A stretch of 7,844 nt of DNA from Terriglobia bacterium (lineage in GTDB: Bacteria > Acidobacteriota > Terriglobia > UBA7540). Shown in pieces: positions 1 through 6,167 of this stretch; position 1 is the first letter of the stretch; every line of letters begins with the position of its first letter. The translations under genes were made by a program, and so were the position numbers. The stretch covers positions 1 through 7,844 of the forward strand of contig JASHYZ010000373.1 of NCBI GenBank assembly GCA_030042795.1. Direction: 5' to 3'. The notes beneath the pieces are model-generated. The model did no database searches. It had not been told where the DNA came from and saw only the letters and a program-made list of their open reading frames with translations.

Positions 1-120
1 CCGACACAATCGGAGACGGACAGGCCATTCCTCCGCCAACTGGGCCGCCTGCTAGGACGCATCGCTGAGCCGGACCGAGAGCTTGTTCTGCATGTGGCTC
101 GAAAACTCGCCACGCGGTAA
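1..120 (+). CDS. 3' end of a gene cut by the window edge, possibly an HTH-type regulator
   Basis: The first reading frame is open from base 1 to a TAA at 118-120 and gives 39 residues, ending in LLGRIAEPDRELVLHVARKL followed by ATR. The amphipathic pattern around 'EPDRELVLHVARKLA' resembles the C-terminal tail that follows the DNA-binding domain in many XRE-family (Cro/CI-like) regulators, where a 'DRELLLHMARKMA' style helix is common. That is a family impression from a short tail; no DNA-binding domain is inside the window, so the product is uncertain. The start lies upstream of the window. A 273-base gap separates it from the next gene, so it is probably not in the same operon. Confidence 0.5.
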   Translation, partial: PTQSETDRPFLRQLGRLLGRIAEPDRELVLHVARKLATR

Positions 121-393
121 GACGAGCTCATGCGTTCCAGTTGAAATGCTCCCGCAGTCAGCCTACAAATTATGCGCAGCGTCGGCCGCCGGACGGTGAA
201 CCCAAGGCGGCCCGGCGCGCAAGCGCACCCCGCAGCACGGCAGCAACGCTTCCGAAAGATGCGTTGCTAGCTTTCGGATCGTCACTTTGTCAGGGGCCAG
301 ACTTACGCCTACGTTGCGATAGCGCTCGGCAAGACATCTCTCTTTTTTACAACGCTCAAATGGAGAACAAGATGTGGTAATCTTCCAGCCGGA
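121..393. other. Intergenic region, 273 bases
   Basis: I see no convincing gene here. A 79-codon open frame (141-380) has a low-complexity, Arg/Pro/Ala-rich translation and no clear ribosome binding site. The region contains the interleaved inverted repeat at 242-278, listed separately. I could not find a promoter with good -35 and -10 boxes for the gene starting at 394. Confidence 0.5.
242..278. repeat. Interleaved pair of 8-bp inverted repeats (A-B-A'-B')
   Basis: Arm A, AGCAACGC (242-249), is the exact reverse complement of GCGTTGCT (261-268). Arm B, TCCGAAAG (251-258), is the exact reverse complement of CTTTCGGA (271-278). The order is A, B, A', B', with only 1-2 bases between arms. In RNA the two 8-bp hairpins cannot both form in full as simple stems: they are either alternatives or a partial pseudoknot. 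As DNA they could be two overlapping operators. It lies 116 bases upstream of the hydrolase start, so it could be in its leader or promoter region. Function unknown. Confidence 0.7.
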
Positions 394-1515
394 ATGGCTA
401 GGCTGGATGAGTGCAACGAGTTGTCGTCAGGGGCAGATGCGCAAGCAGGCGTTGAGGCCAGCCGGCGCCAATTCATCACCCAATGCACAGGACTGATGAC
501 ATTAGGAGCGCTTTCAAGGATGAAGGCTGAAGCTGCGAAGATTGCGCCTGAGGCTGCGGCAGAGTTCGCCGCCTACCAGAAGCGCCGGCGCAAAGAGTTG
601 TGGAGCCTGCTCGGTGACCTACCTTGGCACCACAAGCCGACGCCTCCCCAGCGGATAAGCACTGAGAAGCATGAGGGCTTCACACTGGAACGCCTGACTC
701 TTGACCTGAACGGCGCTGAGCCCGTCCCGGCCCTGCTGCTGATTCCTGACCGGCTCCAGCAACCCGCTCCCGGCTTGCTTTACATCCACTGGCATGGAGG
801 CATGTACGACCTTGGCAAAGAACAATTGCTGCGGGGTGTGGATGTTCAGCCAGCTTACGCGCCCGTCTGCGCGGAAAAAGGGCTGGTGACCCTGACCATT
901 GATAGTTGGTGCTTCGGCGAGCGCAAGCACGAAGCAGACGGACGCCAGGGCGAAGAAGACACCTTCAAACTCATGCTGTGGCGAGGCCAGGTGCTGTGGG
1001 GCATGATGATGTTTGACGAGCTTCGGGCCCTGGATTATCTCTTGAGCAGGCCTGAGGTTGATGCGGACAGAATCGGCGCGTTTGGAATGTCCATGGGCGC
1101 CACTAAAGCGTGGTGGCTGGCCGCGCTCGACCGGCGCGTCCGCGTTGCGATGGACGTTTGTTGCCTCACGGACTATCAATCGCTGATCGAGGCCCATGGG
1201 TTGAGCGGTCATGGGGTCTACTACTATGTTCCCTCGCTGCTGAAGCATTTTGACACCTTCGGGATCAATGCGTTGACGGTGCCGCGCCCGCATCTTAGTG
1301 TGAACGGCCGCCAGGACCCGCTCACGCCGCCGTTGGGAGTGGAAAAAGTGCGAGCTAAACTGCTTCCCCTCTACCAAGCCCATGGCCACATCGAGGATTG
1401 CAGAATCGAGCTGTTTGACTGCGCTCACCAAGAACTCCCGGTAATGCGGCGTGAAATTCTCGCCTGGATGGATCGATACCTTGTTGCACCCGCAAAGCCC
1501 GCAGCCTCCGAGTGA
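394..1515 (+). CDS. Tat-exported alpha/beta hydrolase (dienelactone hydrolase/acetyl esterase-like)
   Basis: The 373-residue product has an N-terminal twin-arginine motif, S-R-R-Q-F-I at residues 23-28, then a weakly hydrophobic stretch (31-40), so Tat export to the periplasm is likely. The rest is an alpha/beta hydrolase: an oxyanion-type HWHGG at 132-136, the nucleophile elbow G-M-S-M-G with Ser233, a likely acid Asp308 in NGRQDP, and a likely His345 in DCAHQE. The order Ser-Asp-His and the spacing fit the dienelactone hydrolase/acetyl xylan esterase group. The substrate cannot be named. ATG 394 is the only ATG or GTG start in the open frame (in-frame stop at 268-270), but its ribosome binding site is weak. 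The next gene begins 42-81 bases downstream, so co-transcription is likely. A long antisense open frame inside it is a shadow. Confidence 0.88.
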   Translation: MARLDECNELSSGADAQAGVEASRRQFITQCTGLMTLGALSRMKAEAAKIAPEAAAEFAAYQKRRRKELWSLLGDLPWHHKPTPPQRISTEKHEGFTLERLTLDLNGAEPVPALLLIPDRLQQPAPGLLYIHWHGGMYDLGKEQLLRGVDVQPAYAPVCAEKGLVTLTIDSWCFGERKHEADGRQGEEDTFKLMLWRGQVLWGMMMFDELRALDYLLSRPEVDADRIGAFGMSMGATKAWWLAALDRRVRVAMDVCCLTDYQSLIEAHGLSGHGVYYYVPSLLKHFDTFGINALTVPRPHLSVNGRQDPLTPPLGVEKVRAKLLPLYQAHGHIEDCRIELFDCAHQELPVMRREILAWMDRYLVAPAKPAASE

Positions 1516-1596
1516 GACCCTTCCCCCTTCTGGAGTGATGAGGGTGAACCACCTTCAATTCGACAAGTAAAGAAAATTAGGGCATTCTTTTTCGGC

Positions 1597-2427
1597 ATGG
1601 GATTCTTGTTAGTTTATCTTTGGCTTGCGCCGGCGGTGCAGACATCCTGGGTCCCGATGACGGATGTGTTATCACCCTCCAATCCCCTGGACAGGGGCTA
1701 CCTTCAGATGTATAACCTTCAGTTCGAAGAGGCGCACCAAACGTTTCAGAAGTGGAAGCAATCGCATCCCGAGGACCCGTTCGCGTTCACTTCAGACGCC
1801 GCGGCTTATCTGTTCAGTGAGTTCGATCGCCTCGGAGTATTGCAGTCGGACCTGTTCGTGGACGATGCAAAATTCAAAAAGCGTGATCGGCCCAAGGCGG
1901 ACCCGGCGACTGAGAGAGCGTTTTACGAAGATCTGACCGAGAGCGATCAACTGGCTGACGCCATCCTGCAGCGCTCGCCGCGGGATAGCGACGCGCTGTT
2001 CACCAAGGTCCTGAATTTAGGGCTGCACGGTGACTACGTGGCTTTGATCCAAAAGCGCGACTGGGCAGCGCTGACCTATATGAAGAACGCGGGCGCGCTT
2101 GCGGAACGCCTGCTCGCGATTGATCCCGAACGCTACGACGCGTATTTGGCCGTGGGCGTTGAGAACTATATGCTGGGGTTGAGACCGGCTCCGGTGCGTT
2201 GGTTTTTGAACTTGTATGGAGCTGAAACCGACAAGCAAGAGGGGATCGAAAGGCTGCAACTTACGGCGCAGAAGGGACATTACTTGTTGCCGTTCGCGCG
2301 TCTGCTGCTCGCCGTGGCGGCTTTGAGGGATCACAACCGGCCTCAAGCCCGTGTTCTGCTTGGAGACCTGGCGCGCCAGTTTCCAGAGAACGATCTCTAC
2401 GAGAAAGAATACAACCGGCTTCAATAG
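1597..2427 (+). CDS. Exported or membrane-anchored TPR-like protein
   Basis: The 276-residue product begins with a hydrophobic segment (about residues 2-15). The rest is alpha-helical, with tetratricopeptide-like helix pairs near 33-66 ('LQFEEAHQTFQKWKQSHPED'), 160-195 ('NAGALAERLLAIDPERYDAY') and 228-265. TPR proteins usually act as binding scaffolds; no catalytic motif is seen. ATG 1597 has no positively charged residues before the hydrophobic core and a poor ribosome binding site. The frame is open upstream to the previous stop, and the translation there, IRQVKKIRAFFFG from an ATT at 1558, would supply the charged n-region of a signal peptide. The true start may therefore be a non-ATG codon upstream. 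It lies between the hydrolase and the polyketide synthase (36-base gap), in an apparent operon. Partner unknown. Confidence 0.8.
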   Translation: MGFLLVYLWLAPAVQTSWVPMTDVLSPSNPLDRGYLQMYNLQFEEAHQTFQKWKQSHPEDPFAFTSDAAAYLFSEFDRLGVLQSDLFVDDAKFKKRDRPKADPATERAFYEDLTESDQLADAILQRSPRDSDALFTKVLNLGLHGDYVALIQKRDWAALTYMKNAGALAERLLAIDPERYDAYLAVGVENYMLGLRPAPVRWFLNLYGAETDKQEGIERLQLTAQKGHYLLPFARLLLAVAALRDHNRPQARVLLGDLARQFPENDLYEKEYNRLQ

Positions 2428-2463
2428 CGTCTGCAAACGTGAGGAACCAAGAGACGAAATCCT

Positions 2464-3510
2464 ATGCGAATCGCAAGCGTCGGGAGCGCATTCCCTCAAC
2501 ACTACTTCTCCCAGGATGTTCTCACCGAGAGGCTAAAAGCGCACTGGGGTCCCCGGCTAAACAGCCCCCAGTTGCTAGATAGACTCTACAAAAACTGTTG
2601 CGTAGACGGACGATTTCTCTCCTTAACGCCCGAGGCCTACTACGGCATCAACAATTTCGGGCAAGCAAACGACGCCTGGATTAAGTGCGCTGAGGAAGTG
2701 GGTGAGCAGGCGCTGTGCAAGGCGTTGGTGGGGGCAGGCCTCACGCCCGGCGATATCGACGCCATCTTCATGATTTCCGTCACCGGCATTGCGAGCCCTT
2801 CGCTCGATGCTCGCCTCGCCAACCGCATGGGCTTTTCTCCCCGCATCAAACGCATTCCCATCTTTGGCCTCGGCTGTGTGGCCGGCGCTGCCGGCCTGGC
2901 TCGCGCCTCAGACTACGTGCGGGGGTATCCCGCGCACGTGGCGGCGCTGCTGTCGGTGGAGCTCTGCACGCTGACTCTGCAGAAGGACGACATCTCGATG
3001 GCCAATCTGATTTCGGCCGGGTTGTTCGGCGACGGTGCGGCGGCCGTGATCGTCACGGGAGCTGAGCGGCAGCCTGACGGTCTCCAGGTTTTGGCCACCC
3101 GCTCCGTGTTCTACCCGGATACCGAACACATCATGGGCTGGGAAATTACCGAGAAGGGATTTCAGATAGTCCTTTCGCCAAATCTGCCGGCCCTGATTGA
3201 GGAACACCTGGGTGAGGATGTCGAAGCCTTCCTGACCGACTGCGGTTTGGGACACGACGATATCGGATGCTGGGTGCTGCATACGGGCGGACCGAGGATT
3301 CTCGAGGCTACAGCCAACGCTCTCAAGCTTCCGCGAGAGGCGCTGGACGTTTCCTGGGATTGTCTGCGCCGGATGGGTAACTTGTCCTCGGCCTCGGTCC
3401 TCATGGTGCTGGAGGAGTTCATCCGTCGCCGGCCAGCGCCGGGCACGTACGGCTTGCTAGCCGCCATGGGCCCCGGCTTTTGTTCCGAACTTGTTCTCTT
3501 GAGGTGGTAG
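2464..3510 (+). CDS. Type III polyketide synthase (chalcone/stilbene synthase superfamily)
   Basis: The 348-residue product has the full catalytic triad of type III polyketide synthases: Cys138 in FGLGCVAGAAG, His273 in VLHTGGPRIL and Asn306 in GNLSSASVL. The conserved glycine-rich C-terminal loop is present as MGPGF (335-339). Length is close to the bacterial norm (about 350-390). These enzymes extend a CoA-linked starter with malonyl-CoA units and cyclise it, giving alkylresorcinols, alkylpyrones or phloroglucinols. The sequence does not fix the starter or ring type. The triad and 'GLFGDGAAAVIV' separate it from ordinary FabH, which lacks the GNLSS context. The start at ATG 2464 follows AAGAGA about 10 bases upstream. 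It follows the TPR gene by 36 bases and ends just before a convergent gene pair. No isoprenylcysteine-type methyltransferase, common beside bacterial bpsA-like genes, is present here. Confidence 0.93.
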   Translation: MRIASVGSAFPQHYFSQDVLTERLKAHWGPRLNSPQLLDRLYKNCCVDGRFLSLTPEAYYGINNFGQANDAWIKCAEEVGEQALCKALVGAGLTPGDIDAIFMISVTGIASPSLDARLANRMGFSPRIKRIPIFGLGCVAGAAGLARASDYVRGYPAHVAALLSVELCTLTLQKDDISMANLISAGLFGDGAAAVIVTGAERQPDGLQVLATRSVFYPDTEHIMGWEITEKGFQIVLSPNLPALIEEHLGEDVEAFLTDCGLGHDDIGCWVLHTGGPRILEATANALKLPREALDVSWDCLRRMGNLSSASVLMVLEEFIRRRPAPGTYGLLAAMGPGFCSELVLLRW

Positions 3511-3555
3511 TCAGAGCTTCCGGCAAGGCGCTCTCGGGCGGGGCCCACTGACGCA

Positions 3556-3571
3556 TTTCCCCGAGGGGAAA
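3556..3571. terminator. Short hairpin between convergent genes
   Basis: TTTCCC (3556-3561) and GGGAAA (3566-3571) form a 6-bp stem with a CGAG loop; the inner C-G would make 7 bp with a 2-base loop. It lies 45 bases after the polyketide synthase stop and 29 bases beyond the 3' end of the minus-strand protease gene. There is no T-run on either strand, so any terminator role would be of a non-canonical, possibly bidirectional, kind. Confidence 0.45.
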
Positions 3572-3581
3572 CACAGCCTCA

Positions 3582-3595
3582 GCCCCCAATGGGGC
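3582..3595. terminator. Second short hairpin between convergent genes
   Basis: GCCCC (3582-3586) and GGGGC (3591-3595) form a 5-bp GC-only stem with a CAAT loop, five bases from the protease stop codon. There is no T-run. It could act with the hairpin at 3556-3571 to separate the converging transcripts, or be chance in GC-rich sequence. Confidence 0.3.
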
Positions 3596-3599
3596 ACGT

Positions 3600-4592
3600 C
3601 TAGGGTGCACCTGCAATCCCACGGAGATTCTGGAAGCCATGGGTGCCGAGGAAGAGCAGCCCGATGAAGGTTGCGTTGTAGGCGGTGTGCAGCAGGAAGC
3701 TGGGCACCAGCGACTGGGTTGCGGCACGAGCGACGGAGAGCACTAGCCCAACGACGAGGATCATCAAGACGTGGGTCCAGGCGCCGGCGTATTCAGGGTA
3801 GTGCAGAGCAGCGAAGAGCACCGCAGTGGCGGGCACGGCAGTCCGAAAACCGCCCAGGCGCTCGAAGAAGGAAAACAGAACGCCCCGAAAGACAAGCTCC
3901 TCCATGAAGGGCGCCACCAGCACGGCCAAGCCGCCCACGACGTAAACAGCAGATGGTGATGTAAAAAGCTTCTCCATCGGGAAGTCCCTGCGATCGGGGA
4001 GAAGTGCCGAGCCCGCCATCACCACCATCGCGAGCAGAACCCCGGCAAAGAGGAATCTTACGCCTCGATTGAAGCTCGGCCAGCGCCAGCGAATGCCCAC
4101 GCCAAAAGGCTGATGGTACTGAAGGACGACCACCAAAATGATGTAGACAAGCACCGGGGCGTAGAAGACTAACTGCGCAGCCACCACGAAAGGCGCGTTT
4201 TCATTCAAGGCTGTAGGCGCAGTCTGCCAGCCCATCAACGGCCGGAGGAGGGCGTATCCGGCCAGCGAAAGAAACTGCGACAGGAGCAGCCAGACTACCG
4301 AGAAGGCCAGGAAGAGCGCCACATCAAGACCTTTCCACTCGACCGGTCTGGGAATGGGTGGCGTAACTGCCAGCAACGTCAAACCGTCATGCTCCGGCTC
4401 CCCTTCAGCGGACGATGGCGTTGGAGTATCGGCTTGGACCGCAACTGGCAGTTCTGCCTCCAGGGTTGGCCCTTCTCCTCTATCGGCGGCTCCATCGGAG
4501 ACGGAGCCATTCGCGGCGTTGGCTGCTCCGGGCTCGGGCGCGGAGGGGCTGCGGTCTTCGACTTGACTACTCAGAGGAATCTTGTCTTCCAT
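3600..4592 (-). CDS. CPBP-family intramembrane metalloprotease with a long disordered N-terminal tail
   Basis: The 330-residue product carries the three hallmark motifs of the CPBP/Rce1-type membrane proteases: EELVFRG (Glu231-Glu232...Arg236), FAALH (Phe260, His264) and HTAYN (His302, Asn306). About six hydrophobic segments lie at roughly 89-115, 135-157, 177-197, 215-240, 272-288 and 296-316. Family members cleave prenylated or other membrane-associated peptides, and some act in bacteriocin self-immunity; the substrate here is unknown. Residues 1-85 are rich in Pro, Ala, Glu and Ser with no motif, probably a disordered cytoplasmic tail and longer than usual for the family. The ATG lies only 4 bases after the stop (TGA, 4599-4597) of the upstream gene, with a weak GAGTG, so translational coupling is likely. 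It converges on the polyketide synthase gene. Confidence 0.9.
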   Translation of the reverse strand: MEDKIPLSSQVEDRSPSAPEPGAANAANGSVSDGAADRGEGPTLEAELPVAVQADTPTPSSAEGEPEHDGLTLLAVTPPIPRPVEWKGLDVALFLAFSVVWLLLSQFLSLAGYALLRPLMGWQTAPTALNENAPFVVAAQLVFYAPVLVYIILVVVLQYHQPFGVGIRWRWPSFNRGVRFLFAGVLLAMVVMAGSALLPDRRDFPMEKLFTSPSAVYVVGGLAVLVAPFMEELVFRGVLFSFFERLGGFRTAVPATAVLFAALHYPEYAGAWTHVLMILVVGLVLSVARAATQSLVPSFLLHTAYNATFIGLLFLGTHGFQNLRGIAGAP

Positions 4593-4596
4593 GTGT

Positions 4597-5560
4597 TCAC
4601 TCGATCGCGGCGGCCAGCAGCGGGATCATCAGCTCGTGATGTCCTGTAAGGGCGTAGCCACGGCTCCGCTTGCTTCCACGATTTGATGCGATAGAGGTAG
4701 GCCTGCGCAGCACATTTTCCGTGGGGCGGTAATGCTGGATAAAATCCAAGTTCACCGTCACCAGATCGTGCGGTGGGTGTCCCAAGTTGGCCGCCAGACT
4801 GATGCACTTGAGAAAAACTTCGGGCAAAACCACCGCCGATCCGCAGTTCAAGTAAACGCCGCCACGCTCCATCCGTTTCACGAGGGACGCCAATAGCAAA
4901 AAGTCACGATGGGTGGCAGCGCCTAGCGCGCGCATCCACGGCAGGATGATTGTGAATGATGTCCGTGCCAATGGCCTCATGCACCGTCACGGGTACTCGT
5001 TGGCGATAAGCAGCCGCCATCAAGCTATAGCGGCGAAAGCGTGCGCCACGGTAACGCGTGAGAAAGCCGCCCACCGCTTCGCCGATTCCGATGCTGCTCT
5101 GGTCGCCGGCCGTTATGGCCTGATTCAGGTAACGGCCGGTTTCGTCCGCCATGCCGAACGCGCCCTCTCCAAGTGCCGCTGGCACGTCCTCGGATGTGGC
5201 GCCGACCAACGCAATCTCAAAATCGTGAATCATTGCTGCGCCGTTCAGGGCGAAGCCGGTGGCGTAGCCACGCCGCATGAGGTCGATTAGGATGGGGGCA
5301 AGACCCACTTTGATGACGTGGCCCCCGAGGCCCCAAACGATGGGCCGGTTGCCGTTTTGGGCGCGTTGCAGAGCCTCGATCACATTCCGAAAGATGTTGC
5401 CGGCGAGTATGCTGGGCAGCGACTTCACCCATCGGCGTACCGAGGCGCCGGATCCGGCAACGCGCCCAAAGGTACTGACCGACACTTTGCTCTTCCGCGA
5501 CGTCAGCGGATACGTCCGGACCTTGTCGAGCTTCAGTGGTTTATCAGCGTAGATGGTCAC
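4597..5560 (-). pseudogene. Conserved protein gene with deoxyhypusine synthase-like features, broken by a one-base frameshift
   Basis: Two overlapping frames together read as one protein of about 320 residues. The first part contains IVWGLGGHVIK (about 74-84), LNGAAMIHDFEIALVGATSED and VHEAIGTDIIHNHP. The second contains ATHRDFLLLASL, GGVYLNCGSAVVLPEVFLK, VNLDFIQHYRPTENV and a C-terminal YALTGHHELMIPLLAAAIE. I recognise this as a conserved bacterial protein of unknown role. The block order and the 'GTDIIHxHP' and 'GSAV' segments recall deoxyhypusine synthase, but that link is inferred from memory. From GTG 5560 to the stop is 964 bases, one more than a whole number of codons, which fits a single inserted base near the GC run 4926-4933. 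GTG 5560 is preferred to ATG 5713 because a -10-like TATACT lies at 5636-5631 and the translation upstream looks unconserved. It may be a true pseudogene, an assembly error, or expressed as two pieces. Confidence 0.7.
4926..4933 (-). other. Probable frameshift site, (GC)4 run
   Basis: On the minus strand the coding sequence reads GATGCGCGCGCTAGGC. The upstream frame continues as DARARRCHPS and stops at 4906-4904, while the homologous reading moves to the +1 frame as LGAATHRDF. Removing one base from the run, for example giving GATGGCGCGCTAGGC, restores an uninterrupted protein reading D-G-A-L-G-A-A-T-H-R-D-F. An ATG in the downstream frame at 4935-4933 could allow restart, but it has no ribosome binding site. 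Confidence 0.65.
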
Positions 5561-5630
5561 AGGGTTCTTCTTGCGGAGGCTAGAGTCAGAGGCATATGTT
5601 AGGCTCGACGGACATTCATCCGGATCAGCC

Positions 5631-5636
5631 AGTATA
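5631..5636 (-). promoter_or_regulatory. Possible -10 box for the frameshifted gene
   Basis: TATACT on the minus strand matches the sigma-70 -10 consensus at five of six positions and lies about 70 bases before the preferred GTG start. No good -35 hexamer is found at 16-18 bases, so this is a weak call. Confidence 0.3.
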
Positions 5637-5723
5637 GCGTCGTTTTGCCTACAATACCTGATTCCGGCGCCCACCCACAGGGGTTGCATCCAGTGTTTGA
5701 AGGAGAAACGCAAACCCCGCCGT

Positions 5724-5766
5724 CATTCCAGCGTGAGGGAGTGTGCCAACAACATGTTGTGGAATG
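5724..5766. repeat. Inverted repeat CATTCCA/TGGAATG enclosing a 12-bp palindrome
   Basis: CATTCCA (5724-5730) is the exact reverse complement of TGGAATG (5760-5766). Its 29-base interior contains almost all of the perfect 12-bp palindrome ACAACATGTTGT (5749-5760), which shares one base with the right arm. This could be an operator for divergent promoters or the remains of a small folded element. Confidence 0.6.
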
Positions 5767-5772
5767 CCCTGA

Positions 5773-5795
5773 TGTTCCAAGCGTGGGTTGGAACA
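5773..5795. repeat. 8-bp inverted repeat TGTTCCAA/TTGGAACA
   Basis: TGTTCCAA (5773-5780) and TTGGAACA (5788-5795) are perfect reverse complements around a 7-base GCGTGGG spacer. Half-site length and spacing suit a dimeric regulator, but it lies about 45 bases upstream of the antitoxin promoter. It shares the TTCCA/TGGAA core with the repeat just upstream. Confidence 0.6.
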
Positions 5796-5838
5796 GTGGA
5801 CACCTGCCGGTGGTTCTCACTGAGAGTTCATAAATTGC

Positions 5839-5847
5839 TGGTATGAT
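5839..5847 (+). promoter_or_regulatory. Extended -10 promoter for the antitoxin gene
   Basis: TGGTATGAT fits the extended -10 pattern TG-N-TATNAT, which needs no strong -35 box. A start near 5854 would give a leader of about 30 bases before ATG 5883. An 8-bp palindrome GTTATAAC (5848-5855) lies directly behind it, where a bound repressor would block initiation; autoregulation is usual for antitoxins, but this is inference. An alternative is TTCATA (5827-5832) with TATAAC (5850-5855) at 17-base spacing. Confidence 0.45.
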
Positions 5848-5870
5848 GTTATAACGTAGCGCTTAGGCCT

Positions 5871-5876
5871 GGAGGT
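5871..5876 (+). promoter_or_regulatory. Strong ribosome binding site
   Basis: GGAGGT is a near-perfect Shine-Dalgarno sequence, 6 bases before ATG 5883. It is the best ribosome binding site in the window and decides that the 55-codon frame is a real gene. Confidence 0.75.
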
Positions 5877-5882
5877 CGACAC

Positions 5883-6050
5883 ATGTCAGACACAACCACA
5901 AGGGATGGCCAGGCCGATGGTGAAGGCATGGCACACGCCGAACGTTCCGCAGAGCGTGACCCCCTTCTCGCGCTGATCGGCTCAGGAAAAGACCTTTGGG
6001 CGGATGAGCACGCCGATGAGTACGTCCGCAGGCTGCGCGAAGATTGGTAG
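5883..6050 (+). CDS. Small VapB-like antitoxin without an adjacent toxin
   Basis: The 55-residue product is polar in its first half and ends in LLALIGSGKDLWADEHADEY followed by VRRLREDW. This end resembles short antitoxins paired with PIN-domain (VapC) toxins, whose C-terminal 'W-A-x-E-x-x-D-x-Y-V-x-x-L-R' helix occupies the toxin active site. No ribbon-helix-helix or AbrB DNA-binding domain is obvious. A strong GGAGGT and an extended -10 promoter support expression. In such loci the toxin gene normally starts within a few bases of the antitoxin stop; here the bases after TAG (6048-6050) lead only to GTG 6054 in the frame of the oxidoreductase, with no PIN motif. It is probably an orphan left after toxin loss. 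Confidence 0.68.
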   Translation: MSDTTTRDGQADGEGMAHAERSAERDPLLALIGSGKDLWADEHADEYVRRLREDW

Positions 6051-6167
6051 CCTGTGAGCGGTGCTGACGGGCGCCGCGAGCTAGCGCTGCCACTCCCGAT
6101 CCTACCCAATAAATCGATTCATGGCTGCAGCAGTAATCGTGATATCGTTTCGGTTCAACAGACGAAC

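Larger units (their letters stand above)
5561..5882. other. Divergent intergenic region, about 320 bases
   Basis: If the minus-strand gene starts at GTG 5560, this stretch has no gene I can support. It holds a -10-like box for the minus-strand gene (5631-5636), a cluster of inverted repeats (5724-5795), a 5-base TTCCA/TGGAA motif four times in alternating orientation, and an extended -10 promoter and strong ribosome binding site for the plus-strand antitoxin. Confidence 0.5.

Noticed and set aside
141..380. 79-codon open frame ahead of the hydrolase
   Set aside because: Low-complexity Arg/Ala/Pro-rich translation, no convincing ribosome binding site, and it runs across the interleaved inverted repeats.
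121..393. Integron attC site suggested by the inverted repeats
   Set aside because: No RYYYAAC/GTTRRRY core pair is present in the right arrangement, and the arms interleave rather than nest.
619..1431. 270-codon minus-strand open frame inside the hydrolase gene
   Set aside because: Antisense shadow of a gene with clear catalytic motifs; its own translation shows no family features and is His/Gln/Arg-rich, as expected for an antisense GC-rich frame.
6054..6167. GTG 6054 as the oxidoreductase start
   Set aside because: The extra 38 residues carry no motif and the Rossmann fold begins normally from ATG 6168; kept only as an alternative.
6051..6167. Remnant of a PIN-domain toxin after the antitoxin
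   Set aside because: All three plus-strand frames were read; none shows the acidic PIN motifs or a VapC-like start such as 'LVDTS'.
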